A stretch of 64,000 nucleotides of DNA from Platycnemis pennipes (GCA_933228895.1 OW121856.1:106863027-106927026); one strand, 5' to 3'; positions 21,890 to 34,794 are shown, counted from the first letter of the stretch. Made by a program: numbers and translations. The notes: generated by a model from the letters alone, not told the origin.

Positions 21890-24255
21890 GCAATACAATA
21901 GTAAAAATATAAAATCCCGTTGCCATTTACAGTCTGCGAGACGAAGTCTCTTTTAGAAATTCTAATGACTTTTTGAGAAAAGGTTTAAGACTTCTGCAGG
22001 CAAGGAATTCCACTCTTCTATCATTCTACTTGCGAAGGAAAACTTTCCTGCATCTGTTCTTTGTACCCGAGCCCTCATTTTAAACCTATGGTCTCTCTTC
22101 CCTATTCGGTGTGGCCTAATCAGCCTCTTGCTGATTTCCTCCCGTCTCTTTTCCTTTCTCTGTACGCCTTGTACAGATTCCTTAGCCTGAATGCCTTCCG
22201 CCTCTTCTCAAGGCTTTCCCAGCTCAAACATTTCATGCTGTCGTATCTCTAATGCCTTCCTAAGACATATCGAGCAGCCTTCCTTTGCACTTTCTCCACT
22301 TTTTTAATCAACCCCCTCTCGTGCGGATCCCATGAACTTGTGGCGAACTCCAGTATTGGTCGCACCAACGTTTTGCGTACCATTTCCTTGACTTCCTTCG
22401 ACAATTTCTTTGGGTTTTGCATGATGAAATGTAGTGCTTTGAAACCTTTCCCTAACTTTTTTTGGAATATGTTGTTCCTAAAGTAACTCTTTATTCAAGA
22501 TCACACCTAAATACTTGCGCATATCATCTCCAGGCACCACCCTATCCCTGATTCTATACGCATAGGTGGTATCTATTACCCTTCTACCCCTCAAAAATCA
22601 GATAGCTCAGCATTTATCAAGGTTAATTACCTTACTATTTAACTTAACCTATTCCGATATTTTAAGTCGTCTTGAAGAATTTTTCGATCTTCAATGCTTC
22701 TAACTTCTTGGCACACAATACAGTCATCCGCAAAAAGTTTTATATTTGATTAAATGTATTCCGGAAGACTGTTTATGAAGATAAGGAATAGCAGAGGTCC
22801 CAATACACTGCCCTGGGGCACACCCGATGTAACAGAAGTCCAGTCAGAGAAACTTTCACCGACCTTAACCCTCTGTTTTCTGTTCAACAAGAAGTCTTTA
22901 ACCCAAAGAACTATCCTATTGTCAATGTCCATTCTGTTTACTTTCTCTTTTAACTTATCGTGTGGAACTACGTTGAGTGCTTTGGATAAGTCTAAAGTAA
23001 TGGCATCCACTACGCCACCACCATCTAGCATTTCAAACAGGTCTTGTACCAAGGCTGTCAGCTGTGTTTCACAGTAGTATCCAGTCCTAAAACCATGCTG
23101 ATTTTTAACTAGCCAGTTATATTTCACCCAGAAATTTCTAATATAATCGGCTATTAATCTTTCCATAATTTTACATATTACAGAAGTCAGGCTAACTGGT
23201 CTGAAATTTATTATATCTACTTTATTACCTTTATTATGAATAGGCACTATTGTGGCCATTTTCCAGTCATTAGGTACTCAGCTATTAATTTAGTGAAACC
23301 AGAAATAATAATCTTAGGTAAGGAACTATTGATTCTAGTCTACATTTCAAGAGATCAACTGAAATATCATCTGACCTTTTAGCCTTATGGGAACTTAGCT
23401 TTCTAATTTTTTTCAAGATAAATTTATCCCTTATTTCAAATGGATTTCTGTTCCCAGAGTTACTCCCTTTATTATTACCTATCCCCAGGGATCTTGTTGT
23501 TTTACCAAACATCCCAGCGAAATAGTTATTATATGTATTTGCTTTTCCTTATCTTCTATGCTTAACTCTCCATTGTCATCCTTTTGCGCCGATATCTTGG
23601 ATGAATAATTCATAGGATAATTATTATCCTTTTTCTTTCTCAGATATTTATAAAATTTACTTTTATCTCCGGACTGCAACAGATTTTGCACGTATTCATC
23701 TTGCGCTCCCCGTTTTTCCTGCTCAAGATTTTTCCAGGTATCTTAATACCTAATGACGTTATCTCCTCCTACCGCACGCAACTTATGAAGTTTCCTTAGT
23801 TTATTTTTCATTTTCTTCATTATCTTTGTATAGTAAACTGGGCCTTGGTTTGGTTTTATTTTGGTTTTAGGGACATATTTCTCAGCGGCGGAGTTAAGAA
23901 GAATCTTAAACCTTGTCCATAGTTTGTCCATAGAACAACCTGAGCTAGCACATGACTTAAAACTTTCCTTTAGGTGCTCATTAAAGCCAACTCTATCCCC
24001 TTTGGAGAACTTACAGTACCATGTTGACTTAAACGTAGCTACATGCTCTCTCGTAGGCTCTTCCACTATTTGAGTGAATCCGCCCTCTGAAATTAACACG
24101 TCCACAAGCAAGTTAAAAGGGCCTTCCCTCCTGGCCCGATTCCATTCCAGGTAACAAGAGGTAAATTTAGGTCCCCCACTATAATGCAATCATGAAGCCC
24201 ACTGCCTCCCTTTATATGGTGCTTAACACTATTATAATCAAATCAAGCAGGGTAG
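21890..24255 (-). pseudogene. CR1/Jockey-like LINE, 5'-truncated, endonuclease and reverse transcriptase
   Basis: The minus strand from about 24,255 shows an AP-endonuclease core (CIIVGDLNLPLVTWNG near 24,185), then NQGPVYYTKIMKKMKNKLRK. The reverse transcriptase follows from 23,259: IVPIHNKGNK, INFRPVSLTSVICKIMER, KNQHGFRTGYYCETQL, the catalytic ITLDLSKALN, SGVPQGSVLGPLLFLIFIN and, after one stop at about 22,755, KLFADDCIV. The first catalytic motif reads DLSKALN where DLSKAFD is usual. The thumb region follows with several stops to about 22,000. Frameshifts separate endonuclease and polymerase. The 3' end near 21,890 lacks a clear poly(A) tail. Non-functional. Confidence 0.9.
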
Positions 24256-24939
24256 TATTAGTGAATCAAATACGAAAGCAATGTGTAATGAAATGCAGAG
24301 AGTTAGCCACAGATTTAATGCAACGGTTATTGCTTTTCACTTGTTCTACTTAGGTATGAAAGACTGTTTTGGGTGATTCACGTTGGCTCTCCACGGCAGC
24401 AACTGAGTTATGAAAGGGACCCTTCCGTCAAACACAACCTGAAAGAACTATTAACCTAATGGTGGTAATTATTATTTAAATTTTTCAGAGTAATTATTTT
24501 CCTGCATGCTCAAAAAAATGTTAAACAGGATAAAACAGTTTTGTGCATAACAAAAGTTAAGCATGTAGAATGAAGAGAGAAACACAGAATGCAGAAATGT
24601 TAAACACAGAAATTTTTTCATTGCTTTAATATGAAATGTATTAGGACCTAAAGAAAAGAAGTTAAAAGCGAATACACGTTAAATGGTAAGATGTTTATCG
24701 TGGAGTTGACTGTATATAGAGACAACAGAAATTACCAGTAAATCACCTGAAGATGTATCTCTGAATAGAAACAAATAAATTTTCTGAGGCACTTCAAAGT
24801 GAGATTGAGACTGAGGCATTTCAAAATGAGACATAATATTATATAGTGATACTTGTGTGATACTCTAGTTTGGGTCTGACCTTTTTGCTTTTTACAAATG
24901 ACATATCCTGACATACTAATTTTGAATTTTAATTTTATC

Positions 24940-25855
24940 TTCAACTGGCCTTAAATCAAACCTCCCTGTGGTGCGATACCTGGAAACTTAACCTAAACGC
25001 TGGAAAATGCAGCATCATGACTCTTGCTCTCAAAACAAAACCCCTGAATTTCAATTACACCATTAACTCAACTCCCTTAAACAGAGTGACTACTATGAAA
25101 GACCTAAGTGTTAAAACCGACCAAAAACTAAATTACTCCAACCACATTCAGACTGTAAAAAGTAAGGCAATGTCCCTATTAGGCCTTCTTTACCGCTTCA
25201 CAGAAATAAAAGATCCCAGAGCACTCCATTCCTACTTCTCAACAATCGTTCTTCCCGTAGTTTCATATTGCTCCCCAATATGGTCCATATCAGCCCCGAC
25301 TAATCTAAAATCCCTTGATTGCATCCCCCATTTCTTTGCCAAAATAGTCAAACACAGAGTCCCACATTTCCGCAATATGTCCTCAAATGCTATTCTGTCT
25401 TCTCTTTCCATTTCTACTCTCCAAAACCATAGACTTAAAACTGATTTAAAACTCCTCCACAATACCCTTAACTCGATCATTGACTGCCCCGAACTGCTTT
25501 CTCTCTTCAACTTTAGGATACCAACTTGATCCACCCGAACGCATTCACTACTCCACCTGCCTATTCCCAAGATATCACTCACTCAGCGCTCACCGTTATT
25601 TCGCCTCTCCTCCCTTCTTAATTCACTCCCTCACACCGTCGATCCTTTTTATTTATCATGCAACCTTTTCACCACCCAAGCTATGTCCCACCTGTCAACA
25701 AATTAAATATTTCCCCTATCCATGTTGGGCTCAGCGTTGTTGATCTTTATGTTGTTATTGTATTTTTGTCCTCTCTCATGATCATTGTTAAATGTTTCAC
25801 TGTAAATTGGCGCTACTGCTGTATGTGAATAATGCTTTAAATAAATAAATAAATT
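24940..25855 (+). pseudogene. 5'-truncated LINE: C-terminal end of a Jockey/CR1-type reverse transcriptase
   Basis: The frame begins LNQTSLWCDTWKLNLNAGKC, continues RVTTMKDLSVKTDQKLNYSN, LLGLLYRFTEIKDPRAL, then IVLPVVSYCSPIWSI and LDCIPHFFAKIVKHRVPHF. This is the sequence downstream of the YxDD motif in Jockey-like reverse transcriptases (xxNxxKC, LGVxxD, then LxYCSPIWS). It stays open to a stop at about 25,530. An (AAAT)n tail closes the copy at 25,838-25,855. The 5' truncation and A-rich tail are as expected of target-primed insertion on the plus strand. Confidence 0.88.
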
Positions 25856-26243
25856 ATACTGTAACCAGAGTAAAAATTGGGTAGTTATGTTTGTGAACTT
25901 TGGACAAAACAGGAAATGATTAAAATGCTACTGCTATCACATGAAATACACTTCCACCACCTTATCAGTTACCCTTTCTCCACTGTAGGAAACATATTAT
26001 ATACAAATTTATGGCCCACCCAATCCAAACAATTTACAGTCATCCGCATAACAGCAACAATTTTACCACACAAATTCATCAATTTCAAAGGCATGGCAAG
26101 TGATTGGGATGGCCTGTGACGTCTAAAGAGGCCAATGCCCAGAGCTTGCCAACCAGGGATGCTCACCAAAACTCCAGCCAGGCAGAGGACTGCCCCACAA
26201 GAGGAGAAGAGTCTCATGCATCAAGTCTACAGGCCACACTCAC

Positions 26244-26535
26244 CATCAATGATATCTTGTTTCATGCGGCCCAGCTCCTTGCGCATTTCCTTCAGGATGT
26301 CCTGCTTCAGAGACTCCAACTCCAAGGGTGTGGCACACGAGGAAGCGCCATCGGCACCACTTGCTCCGGAAGTACGCCCAGACTCCTCCGATGCCGAACC
26401 AAAACGCTTACGTGCTGGTTTTGGTGAGCCTTCAGACGGTGCACCATTGGAGAACTTTGAGCTACTGCCGTTGCCAGTGGCGGTGGATGTCGACGACGGC
26501 CCCTTGTCCCAAGGTTTCTTCTCACCCTCCCCATC
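26244..26535 (-). CDS. ena: Enabled, exon with EVH2 linker and tetramerisation coil
   Basis: A good acceptor (TGTTGGTTGCAG) opens the exon in phase 0. It reads DGEGEKKPWDKGPSS, a Ser/Thr/Gly-rich linker, KPARKRFGSASEESG, then the coil LELESLKQDILKEMRKELGR and MKQDIID, and closes at a consensus GTGAGT donor in phase 1. The KPWDK element and the C-terminal right-handed coil are diagnostic of Ena/VASP proteins, where the coil forms a tetramer that clusters the protein at growing actin barbed ends. The 292-bp exon is intact, with no stops. The last nine codons of the coil are on a separate exon at 16,688-16,716. Confidence 0.93.
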
Positions 26536-27049
26536 CTGCAACCAACAGTCAACAGATGAGCCAACGTGATGCCCCCTCCTTCACAGGGAGACAGTCGCTA
26601 TCATCAATGTCACGACAAGGGAGAACAAGGGTCCTAGCCATTAACGGGATGCATGTGGTGGTCGTTAAACCTAGTTTTATGCACTGCTTTATAGTTTGAT
26701 GGTAAAGGGCCTGGCAGAAAACCACCAAGAGTAAACTGAACCACCTCTAAAGAATGGCCAGCATCTGACAACAGCCAATGAGAACAGCCCCAACCTCAGG
26801 TACAGGAAACTCAACTGAATCTCATCCCATTTTATGTGCGGGCTGAAGTTCAGGCAAGGACAGTGGCTCATGGCCTTCAATGTGTGGGACATTGGAATGG
26901 CAAAGGGAGTTCTCTCGTCATAGACAAGTCTGGACTGAGTTAACAATGCCAAGCTTTCAGATTGGAATGGTAGTAAGGTTCAATCTCCTATATGTCTCAA
27001 GACTCACTTCCCAAATAGAGAACAGTGGTTTGTAAAAGAAGGGAAGAAA

Positions 27050-27965
27050 CTTGACATGAGGGCCAATGTATAGCGTACAGAGAAGGAAGAGCAGGGTCTA
27101 TAGTTGTAGCATAACCAGGAAGCTGTTAAACCCTTTGCGCAAGTACGCTACAGTGTTCCAGGCACAGGCATATAACTTCTAACTTGTGCATACGACATCA
27201 AGACATGAGGCTGAGCTGTTTGCTGTTGTTATTCAGACCAATGCACATATGCACTGATAGTCAGGTGCCTTTTAAACACTTCCCTTTCATCAAAATCCAT
27301 CAAAACAAGGAACAAATCACATCCGCTGCAGGAGTGTCATGAGGCACTCAATGCAACAGGTAGATGAGGCAAGGCGGAACTTTTCTGGGGTCCAGGTCAA
27401 GCGGGCAGATCGGAAAACGAGATGGCTGATGAGCTGGCTAAGGCTGGATCCAGCCGTAACCCTATTGGGCCAACCATATCCACTGCAACCTTCACAGCAA
27501 TGGCAGTGATTAGATAGTAGGGTTCACCTGAGCATTCAGAGATCTGGAGAACCGTACCGAGTCTACAACAAGCCAAAGTACACATTGGAGAATTAAAGCC
27601 TGTGCTTGCAAAAAGACTCCTCTCATTAAATAGGGATCAACCACCAACATAAGTGGGACTCCCTATCAGACACTATTGAGCGACACCTCCACTGCCTGGG
27701 AATCACCAAGTGGAATGATGACATGAGGATGAAACCACATTCCACACCCTGTGTGAATGTCCTGCTGTGATGAGGGCTCCAAATAGGTACACCATTATTG
27801 GGGCCCATGGAAATCCCCATAGGAGACCTGCTGGCCTTGGGCAAGGCAACTGGGTGATTCACCACAAGAGTGGACCAATAGGTCCATTGATTTGGTCTGA
27901 GTGCCTCTCTGGGCATTCTAGAGAGGAAATCCACCACAGGACATCTACTACTCATGAGCATTATG
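27050..27965 (+). pseudogene. LINE 3' end with RNase H domain, heavily decayed
   Basis: Across shifting frames the plus strand shows RNase H landmarks in the right order. YATVFQAQAY and EAELFAVVIQ are followed by ICTDSQV, where the family has a catalytic Asp in xxSDSQAAL, then LQECHEALN, LFWGPGQAGR (usually WVPGHSGI) and NEMADELAKAGS. About 350 bases on comes the zinc-knuckle-like tail TTFHTLCECPAVMR. This order is typical of the C-terminus of I/R1/Jockey-group LINEs with RNase H. The catalytic His-type position and many codons are damaged, and stops are frequent. The polymerase is absent upstream. Confidence 0.7.
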
Positions 27966-29615
27966 CTGCATCTAATTCAGGGTTCTCAACACAATTAGTT
28001 ATGATTTTCAAGTGTGTGTGGATGGTTAATTTTTCTGTCTGAGCTTGCTTAGCATATTTTAGTTTAATTTCCATGTTTAACCAGTGAACCTTGGCTTTGT
28101 CAATGACTTCAGTGGCATTGACGTTGTGTTTGGGTTCTTTGATATGGATAAACTTAGGGAATATTTTGTTTTTTGCAGCATTTTAGGAAACTTACATCAG
28201 TGGTGAGAGTGTGTATCTTAAGTCTGAATGTTTGCAATTTGATAAGCTCATTTGGCTGGTGCACCAAATTGACAGTGAAGCATGCTTGTTGGCTGTGAGA
28301 AATTTTTATAAGATATTAACACCGATGCCAACAGAGGTATATAGTGGAGGACTCCTGTATCGGTATTTCGGACAACTGCGTTGACCATCAACGGGGAGAT
28401 AGGTTTGAGAGGCACTTGTGTTGGGATGAGAGCTCAGTGGTGGGCCACTATCCAAGAGCAAGTAAATGTGTTAGACGTTTGGTGTGTGGGGGAGGGAAGA
28501 AGGGGGTTAGTCGTTAATGGATGGTTTAATTTTGAAATTAAATAATGTGTTGTTGATGATTCTGGGTTTGTTATTAATGATTCTGTCTTATTTAAATGTA
28601 TGTGTAAGCTTTTTTTACCAAAACGCTGAGAAATATTTCTCACAACTACCTTATGGGGATTAAATAAAGAAATAACCCAATTATCCCTTAAAATCTACTT
28701 CTTCCAATAGTTTTTTCCTCTCTGGGAACAAGAAAACAAGGATTCTATTTCCCAGTTGGTGCCGTAGCCTGAATTGAACCACGGCATGGCACATCTCTTC
28801 ACAACCATGTTGCTGACAGCACCATTTTCTGGCACTACCCAAAGTAGCACCCCACCTTCTCTTTATAACAAAAATGTTACACTGCTGAATTTTCACATTA
28901 GAACGAGAACACAACTCCTTATCCAACTGAAACTTAGTCAATCTCTTCCTCCTGGAAAGATGAAACAGAACAGGAGTACCAATAGCACCGAATGGCATGA
29001 ACTATGTGGACAATAAGCAGTCACAGCCATGCCATAGGCACTATATGAAGTGTCAGGGGGCTGATTTTTTAGGTTTCATTGTTTGTATATCGTCCACTAT
29101 AAATACACTAACAAGGGTACTGAAGCACATGTAATGGAAGTATAATTTACATTTAGACAATTCTAGTTAAAATAAATATGAATCATGGGCGCCATATGGT
29201 TTAGCCACAAATTTCACCACTGACACAAAATAAGTAAGTTTTGTCTGAGGTTTGCAACAAGAGATGAAATTAGTCTCTGATATGGTTAATATAGCAAAAT
29301 CCGTAGAGAACATACCAGCACCCAAATTACCTAACATTTGTTGGAGCAACTGATGCCATGCATTTTATTTAACATTGACAAATGATAATTGTTATTCTCA
29401 TCCTAGAATATGTCATGATTCCTTTACTGAACTAATAGTTTTCATTCCAGTTAATTACCACATCAACAGTTGCTTACAAGGGCAAATATTACTTGATAAC
29501 CCCTAATGCCATCAGAAGCATTGTGCATCACTTGAGGATAGAAGGTAGGCCACATGAGGGTCTACCTTCATCCATGGGATAAGTGTGGCCTCATAAAACA
29601 GACGGCAGCAAATGT

Positions 29616-29629
29616 GGGGGGGGGGGGGG
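29616..29629 (+). repeat. G14 run (C14 on the ena strand) next to an ena splice donor
   Basis: Fourteen consecutive G bases lie 10 bases inside the intron from the proposed donor at 29,639. On the transcribed strand this is a C run. Confidence 0.95.
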
Positions 29630-29639
29630 AATGCATGAC

Positions 29640-29873
29640 CTGCTGTGTTGCCAAGGAGTCCCCCTTGGAGCCGTCATGCTTCTCGGCAGCCGCCCGCCGG
29701 CGTGCCAGGGTCTTGGCCATCTCGTCCATCATGCTGGCCATGCCGACTCCACTGCCGCCGCCCCCACTGCTTCCCCCTCGGCCCAGCGTGCCATAGTTGC
29801 TGCTGCCACTGCTACTTGTACTGCTCCCGCTGTTCTCCGTTGACTGTGATGGGAAGGGGGCACTCCCCTGCTG
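29640..29873 (-). CDS. ena: Enabled, EVH2 exon with F-actin-binding block
   Basis: The exon starts in phase 0 at a triple acceptor TCAGCAGCAG, so the protein may begin QQGSAPF, QGSAPF or GSAPF according to which AG is used (29,873, 29,870 or 29,867). It has a Ser/Gly/Asn-rich stretch with SNYGTLGRG, then GMASMMDEMAKTLARRRAAA. This is EVH2 block B, the amphipathic helix by which Ena/VASP proteins bind F-actin. It ends GDSLATQQ. The proposed donor CAG/GTCATG at 29,639 is weak, but it is the only in-phase site that joins to the next exon and the frame runs on into intron beyond it. Length 234 bp. No stops. Confidence 0.88.
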
Positions 29874-32831
29874 CTGACAATGGCAACACATGAGTATTAC
29901 ACGTGCCAATCTTACCGAGGACCTCTCAGGCCTTGCACAGCACTAATCAAACGATTCACAGCAACTGAATTACTCTCAGGGGAGAGAGACCAGTAATTAA
30001 AACACGTACTTGCCACTCATTGCTACCCCGACACTTTAATTTTTTGCTGGTTTCCATCAATTTGAAAAAATGAGACATATTAGGGAATTATTTTTGTGTT
30101 TATCTACCTAAAAATGTATCCATCAAAATTAAGTGAGTAAAAAGTATTTATACTCATTGTCAGTTGATCATCATTTCTGAATGTATCTTGAAACACAGAA
30201 AGTTATGAGCGTTTGAAATAAACATTCTGAATAATTATTTATCCACTAAAAGTGATACAGATATTCTTATTATCAAACGATGTGGATGGGGGACATTATT
30301 ACACATTGTTTCCATAATTTATTCAGGTGATACACATACGTAATTTGAGTGCCTGGATTTCCGAGCTAGAGATAAAAGGCATAGAGATATAGTGTCTTGC
30401 TAGTCAGAGACTAGACGATAACACTCAACCCCAGAGAAATATTAAGGGAATGCGAAAATGCTCTTCAAGTAGTTGTGAGTGCATGACTAATCAAATGCGA
30501 AGACACAGATGAATTAGTAAAATTTATCTTAGACTCTGTAATAACATCCAAATATGTACGATTGAATAGGGTTTCTTTCTTGGCTGTGGGGCCATTTTTT
30601 TGCCACTGCACGGCCAATCCAATAAGGGTGATGACACTGTAACTCAAATAAGGAATACACTCCACTGTATCACACTTCACTTCATGGGAGTGGTCCATGA
30701 TTGGAAAAAACTTTTACTCTTCTGGCAAAACAAATTTTTGTACCTGATGATACTGCAAGTTGGTGAAATGATAAATTACTGTGGAAAATAACAAGTTTTC
30801 ATTTAAATATCAAATTAGCAATTTTACCACAAACCTTTTCTTAGTTCAAGTCCACAAACAATCAATGACTTCACAAAATATGTTATAGATAGGTAAGCTG
30901 AGCTTCAGATGTCCTGAAGCATTTTCTCTCAACTAAAGCAAAGGTCTATCTTTGAAGACTTTACCACCAGAGGCATACTTTCACTCTTACTTCTCAACAG
31001 CCTCCTGACTTTCTTTGTGAGCATGTTTCCCACACTGATCGAACCAGACAAGGCTAGCATTTAAGTTTTTGCCACTATCCTCACCCTTATTTTTATTTCC
31101 ATTCTCAAAGATATGTACGAGCATTTTTAACACAATTAAAGGAATTCATTTCTGAATTTGATCCTACTAGATCCTACTCCTTTGAGCAGTTTATGGATTT
31201 CATAGAATGGTCCGTTTCTCTGTCAAGTAATTACCGTTGCATTAAACTGGGTACAGTCCAACCTCCCTCAACAGACACCTCCAAACAGCGGACCCCTCAT
31301 AAAAGCAAACAGTTCTTCAATCCTTGGCAGCAGAACATCAAGGACTAACACCTCCACAGAGCAGACACAGTAACAAAGACGGACAACGGGGGAAGAAACA
31401 TTATCCCTTCAATTACCTCCATTAATGGACACTTATTACAGGCTATCATGTAAACATTCCTCTTCCCCTGAACAAAAAACCCCATTTCTAGAAGCAAATC
31501 TGTACATATCTAAGGAGAATTTTCAGAAAAAACTTCTTCTAAGTGTTTAGGGAACAATCTGGAGGCCTGCCCATGACTTCTTATGATCCTGCCTCTTCCC
31601 TTTCCTTCCACTCATCTCTCCTTTCCAAAGGGGCCAAGTTTGCGATTCATCTTTTGATCATGATGATGCCAATTATCGCTCTGTGGATAAATAATTAAGA
31701 AGTGTTTCACTCCAGAATTTTTTGTTACTGGGATTTATTTCTCAAAGTTTTATAAAATAAAAGATTAATGCAACATATTAAATGGTTTTATCTTTTAATT
31801 CGTCACAGTTACCCCAGAGAAAAAAATGCTTGTTATTCTAGGCCCCTCTAAGTAGCACAGACACTTTTCCCTATCATGCCCACTAAAGGAACGTTTCACT
31901 GCAGCACCTTTCACAGCATCCATTATCAGATCACTGTGTATTAAAATAGTGCTTACTGTTGACTTTGATAGGTTACTATAATAATAACAATTGGGGCAAG
32001 ATTGAGACAAAACAGTCCCTTCTGCCATCAGCACCAAAAATTTGGATGACCCTGATGTTATCCCTGTGTGCTAGAGAAATCTAGATTAGGTGCTTTGGCT
32101 GCAATTTCATATGAAAGAGTGCTGATTTCGATTGAGGCCAGGTGAGCATTTGCAAGGCAAGAGACATGTGCCAGCTCAAAGAGTTCTGAGTTAAATTTCA
32201 AGTGGAGATGAGACGATACCAAAATTTATCAATTCTCAATACCGATTCTAATCCCTGGAAAATCAATTTTCAATACAGATACCATCAACCTACCCATGTA
32301 TTCCTATTTTTACCTAGATTTCCCACACATTAGTAGAAAAATGTTCCATGAAATTTAAAAATAAAATTTTACAAAACAAATATTTGAACATACTATTTAC
32401 TTTGGGAAAAAAATTCTAATATTGCACTGCAAGGAAATTATGAAAATAAAAACTGTTTGATGATAGTTTTATATTTTTTCCTGCAAAAGCATGTTTAATA
32501 ACAAAGGTCATGTTTAGTAACAACACATGTTTTGTATCAGATAAAAAATGTCATAACAGATTCAAAATAATATGACTGTCATGTCATAAGTTGAATTTTA
32601 ATATGATTAACAATTAGTTATAAGAGTAATAAAAAGACTACCTAGCCTAAATTATAATTCAAACTTTAAACATTAAGAAAGAAGAAAAAAAGGTCATGAC
32701 ACAAACCAGTGAGCCTACTTAAAGTTCTGGTTCAAAAAACCAACATTTTTAGCCTCTCTGAATCAAGGTGATTTTGCTCATATGTTTCTGATTTTTGATG
32801 AAAAACTCTCATGTTTCCTATAGGTATCAAC

Positions 32832-34794
32832 CAGTGATGGATGGATCCAGGTCTTTTTACAGATCCAGAACCGGATAGGACGGAACTGAACTTGGTTTCA
32901 GATAATGATTTCAGAATTTCATTCCTTTTTTAATCCTAAATTTTTAATCTATACAGAAAAACAGAAACAATTGTATTTCCAAAAAACAAGTAAATTGATA
33001 GTAGAAAACATCAACTTTCCATCATCTGTGTGGAATATATTTTCCTGGATCAAGATTTACGGATGCAATAGCTATGTGTTATTACTTCTAATACAAAGTT
33101 CACTTTCCTTATCACATACTCATCAAACAATACATTCTTTAAACCTGTACAAAGATTCTTTAAAGTGTAGTTAAAAGAAACGTGATAAGTTCATTTTCAT
33201 TAACATTTGAATTAATTTCCAAAATATAAGATCATAATGATGCTATACTGTATCACACTCTATCCTGAAAGGTTTTAATGTATGTAATTATAGAAAAAAG
33301 ACTTCCCAATGTATCACATGCCAAAAATTATATAATATAGAATATTAAATAATAAACAAAATCAAAAAATTAATGCAGTGCACAATGGGTTTATATTAAC
33401 ATGGGTTGCTGTTGTAAATCAAATCCTTGAATACTTTCGAATTTTTTTTAGAAACAAAAACTTCAAATGTGGTCAGGAGATTCCATTTATGAAATATCTG
33501 GGGATTCCATTTTTAAGATGATAAAATTATTATAGAATATTCCAAGCTGCGAAACTAGTAATTTTGCAGTGTCTTATTAATAATAATGTTTAAAATGAAA
33601 TTTGTGAGTTTTATACTCATAAGGAGAGGTTGTGTAACTCGGATCATGAAATGAGATGATTTTTTTTTTCATGCTACTAGAAGCAAAATAAAGAAATGTT
33701 TTCTTTATGCAACTCTAGAAAATCTACTAATACAAATTTCTGATAGTATACTTTTTTAACTGCCTGATTGCCTTACGCTAGGAATACAGCATGGACGGTA
33801 TTATTAGACAGTGTTAAGGATCGAAGCTGTATTTTTAACAACTTTGCTATTATCGTTCATGCGATTCTGGTGAATGTAGGCGACGTACATCATATTCTAC
33901 TTCATTTTTTCCCACGAATACGGTCCTGTGGAGAAAAACGATAAGACATGTATTTCTTTATGTAGCTCTAGTAGCATGTCATCTCATTTCGTGACCTGAG
34001 TTACAAATCCTTCCCAAGTGAGTATCTACCGTACCTACATTCCATTCGTGGGGCGCATCGATCACTAAGCCACAAAAGCTAAAACTCTCCGATCCGGATA
34101 CGAATATATAGTCTTTGGATCTGATTTCAGTAGCAAATGAAATGAAAGATCCGTGGGTCTTTGGATCCGACCCTACAATCCCTATTTTTTTAGCGATACA
34201 TTCGTAAATCTAATTTGGACAATAAAAGTATAAAAAAGTGAGTATTTAGATACAAGGGTTTTAAATTGAATGATAAAATTTTTGATGTAATGACTGAAAG
34301 AAAATATTAAACTGACTGTGAGATAGGGATCGAACTTCCTTTAGTACACTAGCTCTCGATGCCTGCCTGATTCCAGCAAATGTAGGCTACCCACGTGACA
34401 TTCTACGAATTTCTTTTCTCGCGATTAATTAAATAAAACATGTCTTAATTAATCTACGAAATATTAGGACTCAAACTCCTCTCTTACAATTAACAGAATG
34501 GACGTCACAAACATCCATGCCCTGAAGATTGATCCTGGAAGAAAATCCTACCTTCGGGATTCGAACCTGCACCCCTGGAAACGACAGGCGAGGGATTTAT
34601 CCCCGCTGCCAACAAGACCGACGACACCAGTGAATGGGGAAAAATTCATATTTCTTTATTTTGCTTCCAGTTGCATGGAAAAATTTTCATCTAATTTTAA
34701 GATCTGAATTACACAACCTCTCCTTGTCAATATCTACTACAACTATTTTCCATTCAGGGGGATCGCTATGCCGGATCCGATCCAACCCTCCCTA
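32832..34794 (+). mobile_element. Non-autonomous hAT-like repeat, copy A
   Basis: Starts AGTGATGGATGGATCC and ends GGATCCGATCC..CTCCCTA. It is homologous along its length to the reverse complement of 48,288-50,530 (copy B), and its right third also to 57,380-57,786 (copy C). No transposase is visible. Terminal sequence of type TAGTGATGG/TAGGGAT resembles the 754-bp element at 44,770, which has an 8-bp duplication, so hAT membership is inferred. Flanking GTATCAAC and GTATCGAT share only five of eight bases. A tRNA-type SINE is inserted in it at about 34,498-34,650. Confidence 0.7.
34498..34650 (-). mobile_element. tRNA-derived SINE-like insertion
   Basis: On the minus strand, TTGGCAGCGGGG resembles a Pol III A box. 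It is followed about 45 bases later by GGTTCGAATCCC, an exact B-box core. Copies B and C of the surrounding repeat lack this sequence at the same place, supporting a later insertion. The part beyond the B box (towards 34,498) is not tRNA-like, as in a SINE body. No poly(A) end was defined. Confidence 0.6.

Larger units (their letters stand above)
16717..26243 (-). other. ena: Ena intron between the tetramerisation-coil exons (9.5 kb)
   Basis: Bounded by the donor GTGAGT (26,243-26,238) and the acceptor AG at 16,718-16,717, minus strand. It holds a LINE-type 3' tail, a hairpin MITE, a piggyBac relic, a large foldback with a Tc1/mariner fragment, a Penelope-type terminus and two LINE fragments, described separately. 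Stretches 17,020-17,300, 18,340-19,320, 21,025-21,300, 21,660-21,890, 24,260-24,940 and 25,860-26,240 hold nothing further that I recognise. Confidence 0.8.
26536..29639 (-). other. ena: Ena intron (3.1 kb)
   Basis: Lies between the EVH2 block B exon and the coil exon. It contains a LINE relic with RNase H sequence (27,050-27,965). A minus-strand open stretch at 28,681-28,998 (FHLSRRKRLTKFQLDKEL and so on) gives no recognised match. The rest shows nothing that I can identify. Confidence 0.75.

Noticed and set aside
22754..23077. Open plus-strand frame of 107 codons
   Set aside because: Antisense to the CR1/Jockey-like reverse transcriptase, where the catalytic motifs read on the minus strand.
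26090..26113. Minus-strand acceptor-like CACAG followed by an Ala-Ile reading as an alternative last ena exon
   Set aside because: It begins AI but continues PITCHAFEIDEFVW, which does not resemble an Ena end. The 16,688 exon fits exactly.
26104..26699. Three overlapping plus-strand frames over the ena coil exon
   Set aside because: Shadow frames. The minus strand gives KPWDK, the coil and consensus splice sites.
28681..28998. Minus-strand 105-codon frame rich in Lys, Arg and Cys
   Set aside because: No recognised domain, no convincing splice sites, and it lies within an ena intron; kept only as a note.
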